Assembly (NCBI GenBank): GCA_035508495.1
Contig: DATJMX010000024.1
Span: forward strand, 1 to 64,000
DNA: 64,000 nt
From: Candidatus Binataceae bacterium
GTDB lineage: Bacteria > Desulfobacterota > Binatia > Binatales > Binataceae
Direction of reading: 5' to 3'
Positions 1 through 7,723 of this stretch are shown here, piece by piece; within the stretch, counting starts at the first letter, position 1; each line of letters opens with the position of its first letter. A model generated the notes under the pieces. It did no database searches. It was not told the origin of the DNA and saw only the letters and a program-made list of their open reading frames with translations. The position numbers were made by a program, and so were the translations under genes.

Positions 1-1
1 T

Positions 2-136
2 CACAACGTGAAAAGCGCTTTTGCCATAGAGGAGCGGCTGGCGATCCTGCGCCGCGCGCCGCCTTACGTGAAGATAGTGCAAGTGCTGAAGCAGCACGAC
101 GGCAACCGCCGCAAGCGGAAGCCCCGCCAACACTAA
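2..136 (+). CDS. C-terminal fragment of an unknown protein
   Basis: An open frame enters from the left edge and ends at a TAA at 134-136, giving 44 residues. The tail is very basic (Arg/Lys-rich, ending RKRKPRQH), as in many unstructured C-termini. The start lies outside the window, so no family can be assigned. It is followed by about 265 bases with no convincing gene. Confidence 0.45.
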   Translation, partial: HNVKSAFAIEERLAILRRAPPYVKIVQVLKQHDGNRRKRKPRQH

Positions 137-401
137 GAGCGGGTATCCGGCCATCGCTAGAGTCGGTCCAGCAGCACGGCAATGTGTGGCAGTGGTTTGT
201 GCATGCCTCTTACGCTCCGCAGCGCGGATCAAGAAGTGCGAGCGAAGAACGTGCGCAGGATCTCGTCCGCATGCGTTTCCTGCAAAAAGTGTCGCGCATG
301 GGTCCACCCCAATCGTGACAAGATTGCGATTGCCGCTTCCGAAGAATTGATCGCAAGCAGGTTCGAGCGGGGCTTACCGCGATGCTCGAGTGCGCGGAGA
401 T

Positions 402-872
402 CTAGTTGATTCGGGCCGCGGCTTTGCGCGCCAGGGTGACGGCCGACTGCGCGTGCTTGGGGTCTTCCTGCACCGTTATCATGAAGAAAGTATTCTTCTT
501 GAGGACGCCTACTTGTGAGCACTGCTCGCCGCAGCTGTTGTTTTCGTATGCCTTGTCGCCGACGCCGTTCAGCGTCGAATAGGGTGTTCCGCCGTACTTG
601 CCCCCAAAACCGACAGACTGAGCGTACTCGGCGCGTCCGCCGGCGATCATCAGAGTCGCGCTCGCATTTTGCCCGTTCCAGGTGGTCGACTGGCTGGTGT
701 AAGCGCAAGTCGTCGAGTCCGAGTTCGGTCCTACCAGCGGGCCGCCCATCACAGCCGTAACATCGTCGGCGGTCATCAGGATGCATGGAGCGTCCGCGGC
801 TTGCGCCTGCCCGCTGCTCACCACCGCGATCGTCAATGCGATGATCGATGCCATCAACGTTCTGTGAAACAT
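402..872 (-). CDS. small secreted protein, DUF3558-like
   Basis: A 156-residue protein with an N-terminal signal peptide (hydrophobic residues about 8-20, cleavage near AQA-AD), so exported. The mature part reads as Cys-Ile-Leu-x-Thr-x-x-Asp-Val, a central CAY, GGRAEY, a GVGDKAY block and a C-terminal ALARKAA-type helix. This resembles the DUF3558-type secreted proteins, whose role is unknown; the family match is from memory and only suggestive. Four cysteines could form two disulfides. It lies downstream of, and shares its motif order with, the protein at 937-1491, so the two are probably a tandem duplication transcribed together. Confidence 0.75.
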   Translation of the reverse strand: MFHRTLMASIIALTIAVVSSGQAQAADAPCILMTADDVTAVMGGPLVGPNSDSTTCAYTSQSTTWNGQNASATLMIAGGRAEYAQSVGFGGKYGGTPYSTLNGVGDKAYENNSCGEQCSQVGVLKKNTFFMITVQEDPKHAQSAVTLARKAAARIN

Positions 873-936
873 GATTTCCCCTGTAGACGGTTACGCGGTC
901 AGTCGCGAGGTTTGCCTGCGCTACGATGCGATAGAC

Positions 937-1491
937 CTATTTGCTTTTGATCCGATCGGCAGCCTTGCGCGCCAAAGCGGTGGCCCAGGTGCCAAGGTTC
1001 GAGTTTGAGCTGAAAGTTTGAAGTCTGATCTCGACGTAAGTGCCGTTTTGGATCACATGAATACGCGCGCCGCCGGGCACCGCGTTCAGGTAAGCGGCAT
1101 CACCGACGCCGCTCACGCTATGCAGATCCGAGGAATGCACGTGGCGATCGAATTCGGCGCGTCCACCTGTATGCACCGTCGTTATCTCGATGTCGTCCCC
1201 TTGCGCTCCCTGTCCGTTGTACTGGCATTCGTTGATCAGCGCCGCACCGGCGATCGGCCGCATCGGGCCGCTCCCGTGCTGCGTCCATGATTCGCCCGAT
1301 ACCGCCGCAAGATCGCTGGGCGTGATCAAGTCGCACGCATTCCATCCGGCAATTTTGCAGGGTGGGTGTCCATAGTAGCCACACGGGCCGTTCGTACCGT
1401 TATCGCCAGACGAGATTCCTTGAGCTCGAGCGCCAGCGCCAAATCCGGTGGCTACGACGATGGCAACGGCGAAAATTGCAGCTCTGAGCAT
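937..1491 (-). CDS. small secreted protein, paralogue of its neighbour
   Basis: A 184-residue exported protein with a clear signal peptide (AIFAVAIVVATGFGAGARA, cleavage near ARA-QG). After a short Cys-rich insert (CGYYGHPPCKIAGWNAC) it follows the same motif order as the protein at 402-872: Cys-x-Leu-x-Thr-x-x-Asp, CQY, GGRAEF, SGVGDAAY and ALARKAADRI. The function is unknown. It is the upstream member of the pair, with only about 64 bases between the two genes. Its start faces the predicted cyclase-toxin gene across a 170-base intergenic region, so the promoters of both transcripts should lie there. Confidence 0.75.
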   Translation of the reverse strand: MLRAAIFAVAIVVATGFGAGARAQGISSGDNGTNGPCGYYGHPPCKIAGWNACDLITPSDLAAVSGESWTQHGSGPMRPIAGAALINECQYNGQGAQGDDIEITTVHTGGRAEFDRHVHSSDLHSVSGVGDAAYLNAVPGGARIHVIQNGTYVEIRLQTFSSNSNLGTWATALARKAADRIKSK

Positions 1492-1661
1492 GGGTTTCGT
1501 CAGTAAATATTCTTTACCGATAAATAGCTAAAGATCGCGCGTAATACGAGGGGTATTTTCGTCTTGAATAGTGCGACTACGAATCCGACATCCATTGTGC
1601 TAACAGCTGAGATGAAAGTTTGCTTGGTCGTTCACGCTGCCTCCAAACGGCTGACAGGGCG

Positions 1662-3227
1662 ATGCTTCAATCGATCTCCAGTTACATCCGCACGAGGCCC
1701 GGGGCGGCTCGGCGTATCATCTGCTTGGTCGTCGCCTTGCTCGCGCTCTCCACGAGCGCGATCGCACAAGACGAATTCAATTCGAGTTCAGGGTCACAGG
1801 GTGGAAGCGGCCAATCCTGTCAGCAGACTTATTCCGACACCGAACGCCAGATTGCGATCGCGCGCGACCTTCTCGATGCCAACTTCAAGAAGCAGGAGAT
1901 CGGGTGTAATGGCGATCCGGGGTGTCGGCGCAGCGCGGGCGAGGAATATGTCCAGCAGCAACAGGAACTAGCCAAGCAACAAGTTGATGCGGAAACGCAA
2001 TACAATATCTGCCAGATAGGAGCCTCGGGCGGAAACGCCGGTGCTTCCGAATCCGGTGGCAGCACCCCTGCATCTGGTGGTGGTTCCAACGCGGCGCCAG
2101 GCACCCCGCAAAATCCGTATCGCGGATACATCAGCAATCAGCCGCAAGCCCCGAGTCGCGGAAATCAAGGGCCGCCTTCCTTGCTGCAGGCCCTCAACGA
2201 CGCGGCGGGCTCCGCATATCCGGGCGGTCCGCAGGCGCTCCAGCGGGCCGGAGCTCAGGCTTCGCAAAACGAAAAGGCAATCAACAACGGCCTCAACGAT
2301 GCTGACCGCAAGACCAAAGCGATCGCCGATGCGATGCGGCAGGATCTGATCAACAAGTGGACCCATCCGATGGATCCCGGGACCGCCTTTGCTCAGGTAG
2401 TCGAGGCTTGGGCTGGCAATGCCTTCGGGGCGGGAGCTGGCGCAGCCGCCAAAGTCGGGTCCGAAGGCGGTAGTTTCTGGAAAGCCGCTAAGGCGGCGGC
2501 CTCGGCAGCTGCCGAAGAAGGAAAGGTTACTGCGGGCTTCAAACAGGCGGCCAAAGCCGCCACCAGCGTCGCCGGCAGCAACAAGGAGTTTCCTCCGGCG
2601 CCGCCCCCGCAACAGCGCGGAATGCTGCCCCAAGTCGACGATACCCTTCAAAAGATTGCAAAGGAGAAGAATTGGAAGATCGTCGTTCGCGACGGCAATC
2701 CTGCGGCGACGCGCTTTTACGGCAAAGAGGGCTACTATCCGAAAGGCCCCGGCCTCAAAGCGAAGTCCGCCAAAATTGATCCGAACAAACCTTTAGCGGA
2801 ACAACCGAACGCCGGGCTCGCCTCCGATGAGCTTACGCCGGAAGAGAAGGCGCGCGGCTACGTACGCGACCCGGCGACCGGTCTGGTGTCGCAGGGCGGC
2901 CGCCACTTCTATAGCGACATGGATATTCACGGTGTCTATGACAGCGCCGGAAATGACGTCACCGATCAGTTTTTCGACGAAATCATCAAGCAGCAGTATC
3001 GCAATAATCCAATCCAGGATGTCGTTCAGCACGGTACGCATGACACGTGGGCAAAAAGAAACGATCCAACGGCAGCCGGCGCGAATTACGGCCCGCAAGT
3101 CGGAGATGGCAAAACGGTGACTGTCTATAGTCCGGGATCGACCGTACAACTTTCTTCAATATCGCAGATGAAGTCCTTCTATACTCAGAACGGTATGAAC
3201 TGGGCGGCGCTCTATCCGAATCACTGA
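1662..3227 (+). CDS. secreted protein with CyaA/ExoY-like nucleotidyl cyclase domain
   Basis: About 521 residues. ATG at 1662 is preferred over the in-frame TTG at 1620 because it gives a standard signal peptide (IICLVVALLALSTSAIAQ). A Cys-containing helical part (about 37-120) is followed by a Gly/Ser/Pro linker and an Ala-rich region. Residues about 330-521 carry the signatures of the class II adenylyl cyclase toxins (Bordetella CyaA, anthrax edema factor, Pseudomonas ExoY): R343-x-x-NP, K361 then KAKS (K366, K368) for ATP phosphates, SDMD (D419, D421) for the catalytic metals, and QDVVQHGT (H457), identical to the CyaA motif as I remember it. Predicted product is cAMP or another cyclic nucleotide. 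CyaA His63 aligns with Lys366, and the downstream Asn is displaced by about four residues. Host target and activator are unknown. Confidence 0.78.
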   Translation: MLQSISSYIRTRPGAARRIICLVVALLALSTSAIAQDEFNSSSGSQGGSGQSCQQTYSDTERQIAIARDLLDANFKKQEIGCNGDPGCRRSAGEEYVQQQQELAKQQVDAETQYNICQIGASGGNAGASESGGSTPASGGGSNAAPGTPQNPYRGYISNQPQAPSRGNQGPPSLLQALNDAAGSAYPGGPQALQRAGAQASQNEKAINNGLNDADRKTKAIADAMRQDLINKWTHPMDPGTAFAQVVEAWAGNAFGAGAGAAAKVGSEGGSFWKAAKAAASAAAEEGKVTAGFKQAAKAATSVAGSNKEFPPAPPPQQRGMLPQVDDTLQKIAKEKNWKIVVRDGNPAATRFYGKEGYYPKGPGLKAKSAKIDPNKPLAEQPNAGLASDELTPEEKARGYVRDPATGLVSQGGRHFYSDMDIHGVYDSAGNDVTDQFFDEIIKQQYRNNPIQDVVQHGTHDTWAKRNDPTAAGANYGPQVGDGKTVTVYSPGSTVQLSSISQMKSFYTQNGMNWAALYPNH

Positions 3228-3235
3228 CAATCGCA

Positions 3236-3895
3236 CTATTGGTAGAACATCGCGCGCGTGAGCGTGAGCGCATCCGCGCGATCAGCTCGTGCAATGTTAC
3301 CGTACAAGGCGCGCGCGGCACCGCACTCCTGGTCGGGAGTTAGTTGCGCCGATCCGGCGAGTGCCTCATTCAATGCCTCGAGGTCCGGCGGTGCCATCTG
3401 TTTCATCGTCCGCGCGAGCGCGGGCTCAATTTGCTCCGGCGTTGGTGCAGGTCTGGCGGGCGTTCGATTGATAATTGCGAGCGCGGCCTGATCGAAAATC
3501 TGCGCCCATAACCGTTGCTGTTGCGGCTCGAGCGTTTCGATTGCAGGAACGAAACCCCGATCGACTGAGCCTGACCAGAGGCTTGCACAAGTGCGCGTGT
3601 TGGCAAGATATATCAACTGCGCGCGAAGCTGGATCAACTCGCCGACCCACTGATCGTTGAGCCGTCGCAGACCGTTACGATTCGCCGCTCCAAGCAATTG
3701 CTCGAGCGACATCGAGATTCCGTTCGGATCCGCGACGCCTGTGATGATCGCCGCCTTGAACAGGTCCTCATAGTTCCGCTGCATTTCCTGCTGAAAGGCC
3801 GGCGTAGGTGTATTGGTCCGCGTCCCCGCTGTACTCAACGAAGTGACAATCATCACCGCGAGTGCGCTGCCAAACGCCGTCGTTCGAAGAATCAT
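3236..3895 (-). CDS. exported protein of unknown function
   Basis: About 219 residues from the ATG at 3895, which places a signal peptide (TTAFGSALAVMIVTSLSTAG) at the very N-terminus. A longer start at 3961 is possible but would put 22 extra basic residues before it. The mature protein looks mostly helical, with two Cys residues (CASLW, QECGAA) that may pair. I do not recognise the family. It converges on the predicted nucleotidyl cyclase gene, the two stop codons lying only eight bases apart. That proximity leaves open a functional link such as a chaperone or protective partner, but nothing in the sequence demonstrates it. Confidence 0.65.
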   Translation of the reverse strand: MILRTTAFGSALAVMIVTSLSTAGTRTNTPTPAFQQEMQRNYEDLFKAAIITGVADPNGISMSLEQLLGAANRNGLRRLNDQWVGELIQLRAQLIYLANTRTCASLWSGSVDRGFVPAIETLEPQQQRLWAQIFDQAALAIINRTPARPAPTPEQIEPALARTMKQMAPPDLEALNEALAGSAQLTPDQECGAARALYGNIARADRADALTLTRAMFYQ

Positions 3896-4134
3896 GCCGC
3901 AGCGCTGTCGCAAATGCGATTTATCACTAAGAGTTTTGGGCAGTGATGTACGCAACATCATCGCGGTTCGTCACTAACTCTCTACTCGCAGTCTCGCAGA
4001 GATTCTAGTCAACCCAACACTTAGACGATTTGTCGTAAACGGCCTTCATCCGATCTAATAGAGTAACAAATTGGATACACAGAAAGTGGGCAATCTGATT
4101 TCGGGATAGCTATTCGATTTTCATTGTCTGGAGG

Positions 4135-5145
4135 TCAGGCAAACGCCGGAATGATCGCACTGCCGCAGGCCGCGATGAACTCACGGCCCGGTATGTTGGG
4201 CTGGAGAATTATGTGGCGGAGCCATGGCGATTGCGCGACCAGCTTTGACAGTTGGTCGCGGACCTGCACCGCATTGCCCATCAGGCAGAATCGCCGGGCG
4301 ATCTCGAGCGGGATCTCGGCCACCATCCGCGCCGCCAGCGCCATGTCTTCAGCATGGTGGAAGTCCGGCGAGACGATCGACAGGATCTCCCGGAGCGGCG
4401 CGCACGGCCATTTGAGCTGCAGGCGTTCCCACAGCGCGCGATTCACTTCGTAATAACCAGCCGCCATTACACGCCCGCGCGCCGCGGCCAGATCCGGATC
4501 GTCAGTGATGATGGTGTGCAGGTGTACTGCGGTGAATAGGGCCCCAGGATCGCGTCCGGCGTCCAGTGCGGCAGTGCGAAACTGCTGATAAGCCCAGTTT
4601 ATCAACTCGGGATCGGCGCCGACTCGAATCACCACGCCATCTGCGCTGCGTCCCGCCATTGCCAAACCCCGAGGGCCGCCTGCAGTCACGATTACAGGCA
4701 CGGGGCGCGGATGATCGAGACGGGTCGGACGGCTCCAGCCCATTTCGACGGATTGACCGGCGAGCAGAACGCGCACGATTCGCACCGCGGTTTCCAGCTC
4801 GTCGATGCGCGCCGGGCGTAGTCCGACCTGAAGCACCGAGGTGTCGCCCGCCGCCATGCACATCAGCGTACGGCCCGGAGCATAGAGATCTACCGTTGCG
4901 ATACTGCTGGCGATGACGCTCGGGTGACGCGTCACGGGATTCACGATCAGGGTGCCGACTGATGCTCGTTCGGTGTTCTGCGCGGCGGTCACCAGATTGA
5001 TAAAGACGTCACCCATGTGCAGTTGGGAATCTGGAAACCACAAATGATCGAAGCCCGCCGCCTCCGTTTCGCGACACGACTTGGCCAGCCTGACCGGGTC
5101 AGGGAAGGCGAACCGATTGGTGCCGAAGCTGAGCCGTGATGTCAT
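4135..5145 (-). CDS. luciferase-like flavin/F420-dependent oxidoreductase
   Basis: A 336-residue member of the bacterial luciferase-like superfamily, a TIM-barrel fold that binds FMN or F420. Typical features are the early FAFPDPVRLAKSCRETEAAG segment with DHLWFPDS, a TLIVNPVTRHPSVIASSIATV-type second strand and helix, and PVIVTAGGPRGLAMAGRSADG, the phosphate-binding part of the barrel. The layout is closest to the methylene-H4MPT-reductase-like and F420-dependent dehydrogenase branch, but cofactor and substrate cannot be read from sequence. It stands alone, with the P450 at 5687 transcribed away from it. Confidence 0.85.
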   Translation of the reverse strand: MTSRLSFGTNRFAFPDPVRLAKSCRETEAAGFDHLWFPDSQLHMGDVFINLVTAAQNTERASVGTLIVNPVTRHPSVIASSIATVDLYAPGRTLMCMAAGDTSVLQVGLRPARIDELETAVRIVRVLLAGQSVEMGWSRPTRLDHPRPVPVIVTAGGPRGLAMAGRSADGVVIRVGADPELINWAYQQFRTAALDAGRDPGALFTAVHLHTIITDDPDLAAARGRVMAAGYYEVNRALWERLQLKWPCAPLREILSIVSPDFHHAEDMALAARMVAEIPLEIARRFCLMGNAVQVRDQLSKLVAQSPWLRHIILQPNIPGREFIAACGSAIIPAFA

Positions 5146-5686
5146 TCGTGCTCACACCCTTCCACGCCCGGAACCGAGTAGATCCCCTCGGGCTGGCCGC
5201 TCATCGCAAACCTTGGTCCGTCCGTCATGAATCTCAGTTAACTGCAGATGGCTGCGGAGTTCCATCGCTTCGATCAGCACCGCCTCGGATGCCGCGGATG
5301 CGATTGGCCCCTTCGCGCAACACTTGCATTCCATCGACCGTGCAATCGGTTATCGCGGCGCGCCAGTCTGCGTCGCGATCTGCATTTAAATCGCGGTACT
5401 CTGATGTTCTGGAATACCTGGCAGAATACTACCGTTTCTTCCTGTCATTTAACTTTGATCCAATCGGGAGCGCATGGACAGGCTGATGCTGTACGACTTG
5501 CCCACGGAGAATTCATTCCGGATTCTCACATGTGTCACTCAGGCGGTATCGTGCAAAGGGGGATTGTGACACCAATTGCTTGTCGTCCAATAAACGTCGA
5601 TGTTCGGGCGTGGCTGATAAAAGGGGAGAGCCGGTTCGCCATCCCAAATTCCCCAAGGTCATCTCAGGCGCGTGACCAGGATCGCT
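5146..5686. other. intergenic region between divergent genes
   Basis: About 540 bases between the luciferase-like gene (leftward) and the P450 (rightward). I see no convincing gene: short frames on both strands lack family signatures and sensible ribosome sites. The stretch about 5390-5480 is more AT-rich than its surroundings and is the likely place for promoters of the two divergent genes. No clear operator or hairpin was found. Confidence 0.4.
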
Positions 5687-6904
5687 ATGGAAAGACTCAA
5701 GATCGATCTGCTTAGCCTTACGTCGTTCGCTCACGGACAGCCACACGATCAATTCCGGTGGCTGCGCGCTAACGATCCCGTGTACCGGCACGAAGAACCG
5801 GATGGCCGAGGATTTTGGGCCGTGATGCGTCATCGCGACGTATACACCATCAGCCGCGACCCGAACACTTACTCCTCGTACGTGGGCGGAATCGCAATCA
5901 ATGACATGGACCCCGACGGACTGGCCGCATCGCGCAACATGATGCTGTTCATGGACCCGCCCAAGCACACTCGCTACCGCGCACTGGTCAGCTCGCAGTT
6001 CATCCCGCGCAGCGCGCGATTGATGAAACCAAGAATTGAGGAACTCGCGCGCAAGATTATCGATCGCGTGATCGATCGTGGCGAATGCGACCTCGTCAGC
6101 CAGATCGCGGGCGAGTTGCCGTCGTACGTCATCGCCGAGCTGATGGGCATTCCGCTCGAAGATGGAAGGCTGCTCTACGAATGGACCGAGAAGATGCATT
6201 CCTCGTCGGAGGCGGTGCCGGAGATTGAAAAGCGTGCCGCCTCGGCGCAATTGCTTGGCTACGCACTCGGGATCGCTGAGGAAAAACGCAATAAGCCGGG
6301 CGATGATCTCGCGACCCGCCTTCTCAGTTCCGAGATCGAAGGCGATCGGCTGACCCCCGCTGAGTACGCGATGTTCTTCCTGCTCCTAATCAACGCGGGC
6401 GGCGATACAACCCGCAATCTGCTCGCTGGTGGTATGCTCGCACTGTTTGAAAACCCGGCTGAGCGGCGCAAGCTGCAGGCCGATCTGGATCGTCTGCTGC
6501 CACTCGCGGTTGAAGAGATGCTCCGTTATGTCAGTCCGGTTGTCTACATGCGGCGCACGGCCACCTGCGACACGACGCTGGGCGGCAAGACCATTCGCGC
6601 GGGGGACAAGGTCGTCATGTACTATGGCTCGGCGAATCGCGACGAGTCGCTGTTCGCTGAACCAGACCGCTTCGACGTGGCGCGCAGCCCCAACGATCAC
6701 ATCGCATTCGGCGGCGGAGGTACGCACTTTTGTCTCGGCGCGCACATCGCGCGGCTCGAAATCCAGGTGATGCTGCGTGAAATACTGACCCGCCTGCCCG
6801 ATATCGAGCCGGCCGGGCCGGCCGAATGGCTTCCCTCCAACTTCATTTCCGGACCGCGTCGTCTCCCGGTCCGTTTCTCACCCGGTTCCGCCGCCCATGC
6901 CTGA
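5687..6904 (+). CDS. cytochrome P450 (bacterial class I type)
   Basis: About 405 residues, the usual length of soluble bacterial P450s. From the ATG at 5687 (an in-frame GTG lies at 5672), the I-helix oxygen-activation motif AGGDTT is at about 237-242, the K-helix ExxR is EEMLR at 276-280, and the haem loop FGGGGTHFCLG carries the ligand Cys349. It should be a cytoplasmic monooxygenase needing a ferredoxin and reductase, neither of which is encoded nearby. MDPPKHTRYR is the usual C-helix segment. The substrate is unknown; relatives act on steroids, terpenes and alkyl chains. A second P450 lies at 44275-45573. Confidence 0.93.
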   Translation: MERLKIDLLSLTSFAHGQPHDQFRWLRANDPVYRHEEPDGRGFWAVMRHRDVYTISRDPNTYSSYVGGIAINDMDPDGLAASRNMMLFMDPPKHTRYRALVSSQFIPRSARLMKPRIEELARKIIDRVIDRGECDLVSQIAGELPSYVIAELMGIPLEDGRLLYEWTEKMHSSSEAVPEIEKRAASAQLLGYALGIAEEKRNKPGDDLATRLLSSEIEGDRLTPAEYAMFFLLLINAGGDTTRNLLAGGMLALFENPAERRKLQADLDRLLPLAVEEMLRYVSPVVYMRRTATCDTTLGGKTIRAGDKVVMYYGSANRDESLFAEPDRFDVARSPNDHIAFGGGGTHFCLGAHIARLEIQVMLREILTRLPDIEPAGPAEWLPSNFISGPRRLPVRFSPGSAAHA

Positions 6905-7106
6905 AACAACCAGCAGGCATCCGGCGATTCATCATCGACCGCCGAAAAGCTCTAAAGGCGTTCTCGACCTCGCAACCACCGCAGCAGCGCGATTGGTGGA
7001 CCGCCGGGTCTTGGAGCGACACGATCGCCGGATGGCAAGTGAGTCACGATCCCGAGTCTATCGAAACCAAAGAAGGCCGCCGGAGCGAAAGTCAAACCGC
7101 GGCCGG

Positions 7107-7673
7107 TTGGCGCTTTCGATTTCCTGCAGGGCTATCGCTGACTGCATATTTGGTTCTCGGGAAATATCACTACTGATTGCTCTGTCGTTCTTGTGTATGT
7201 CTTCATGTTCGGTCTCTCGAGGCATGCCACCTGGAGAACGAGCACAATTGATTGAGCAGCTACAGCAAGCGAGACAAACCGATCTGACGGATGCGATGGA
7301 TACCGAGTTGGGTCCGGTTGAAATCGGGGACTACATGACGCAAGCCGGGAAAGCTGAAACGGCAATCGAAGATCTGAGTAAGCAGTCCGATGTACCCAGC
7401 TCCGAAATATCAGATGCGCTGTTCGTCCCGCCGAAGCAGCTTTCGTCCGCCCAGCGAGCCGAGTTGATCAAGCAACTGGAGCAAGTGAAAGCGCTCGACG
7501 ATCAGATGTGGCGCAATCATCAAGGTGGTTGGGACGCTACTTTCGAACAGGACTGTAACGTACAGTCAACGAGTGTCGATCGGGTCGTCAAGAAGCTCGA
7601 AACCGATACCCCCGTTTCATGGTCGGAAATTAACGACGCAATGCTTATTCCAGATGAGGCTGGCTATCCGTAG
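7107..7673 (+). CDS. putative lipoprotein with internal duplication
   Basis: A reading frame continues upstream to an ATG at 6897 inside the end of the P450 gene, but its first part looks non-coding. A TTG at 7107 would give a hydrophobic segment (ISLLIALSFLCMSSC) ending in a possible lipobox Cys; the start is uncertain. The rest is acidic and helical and contains two related units of about 75 residues. Each begins RA(Q/E)LI(E/K)QL(Q/E)Q and ends with a SEI(S/N)DA(L/M)-x-(V/I)P motif. I do not recognise the family. It may be anchored to a membrane facing the periplasm. Confidence 0.5.
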   Translation: MALSISCRAIADCIFGSREISLLIALSFLCMSSCSVSRGMPPGERAQLIEQLQQARQTDLTDAMDTELGPVEIGDYMTQAGKAETAIEDLSKQSDVPSSEISDALFVPPKQLSSAQRAELIKQLEQVKALDDQMWRNHQGGWDATFEQDCNVQSTSVDRVVKKLETDTPVSWSEINDAMLIPDEAGYP

Positions 7674-7723
7674 AGCCTGTTCCAGCAACCCACGACTTCC
7701 GTCGGCAAATGTTCCCGGGCCGA

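Noticed and set aside
1968..2651. Long leftward frame opposite the cyclase gene
   Set aside because: It lies wholly within the plus-strand coding region, has no family signature and arises from GC-rich codon bias; the plus-strand protein has clear motifs.
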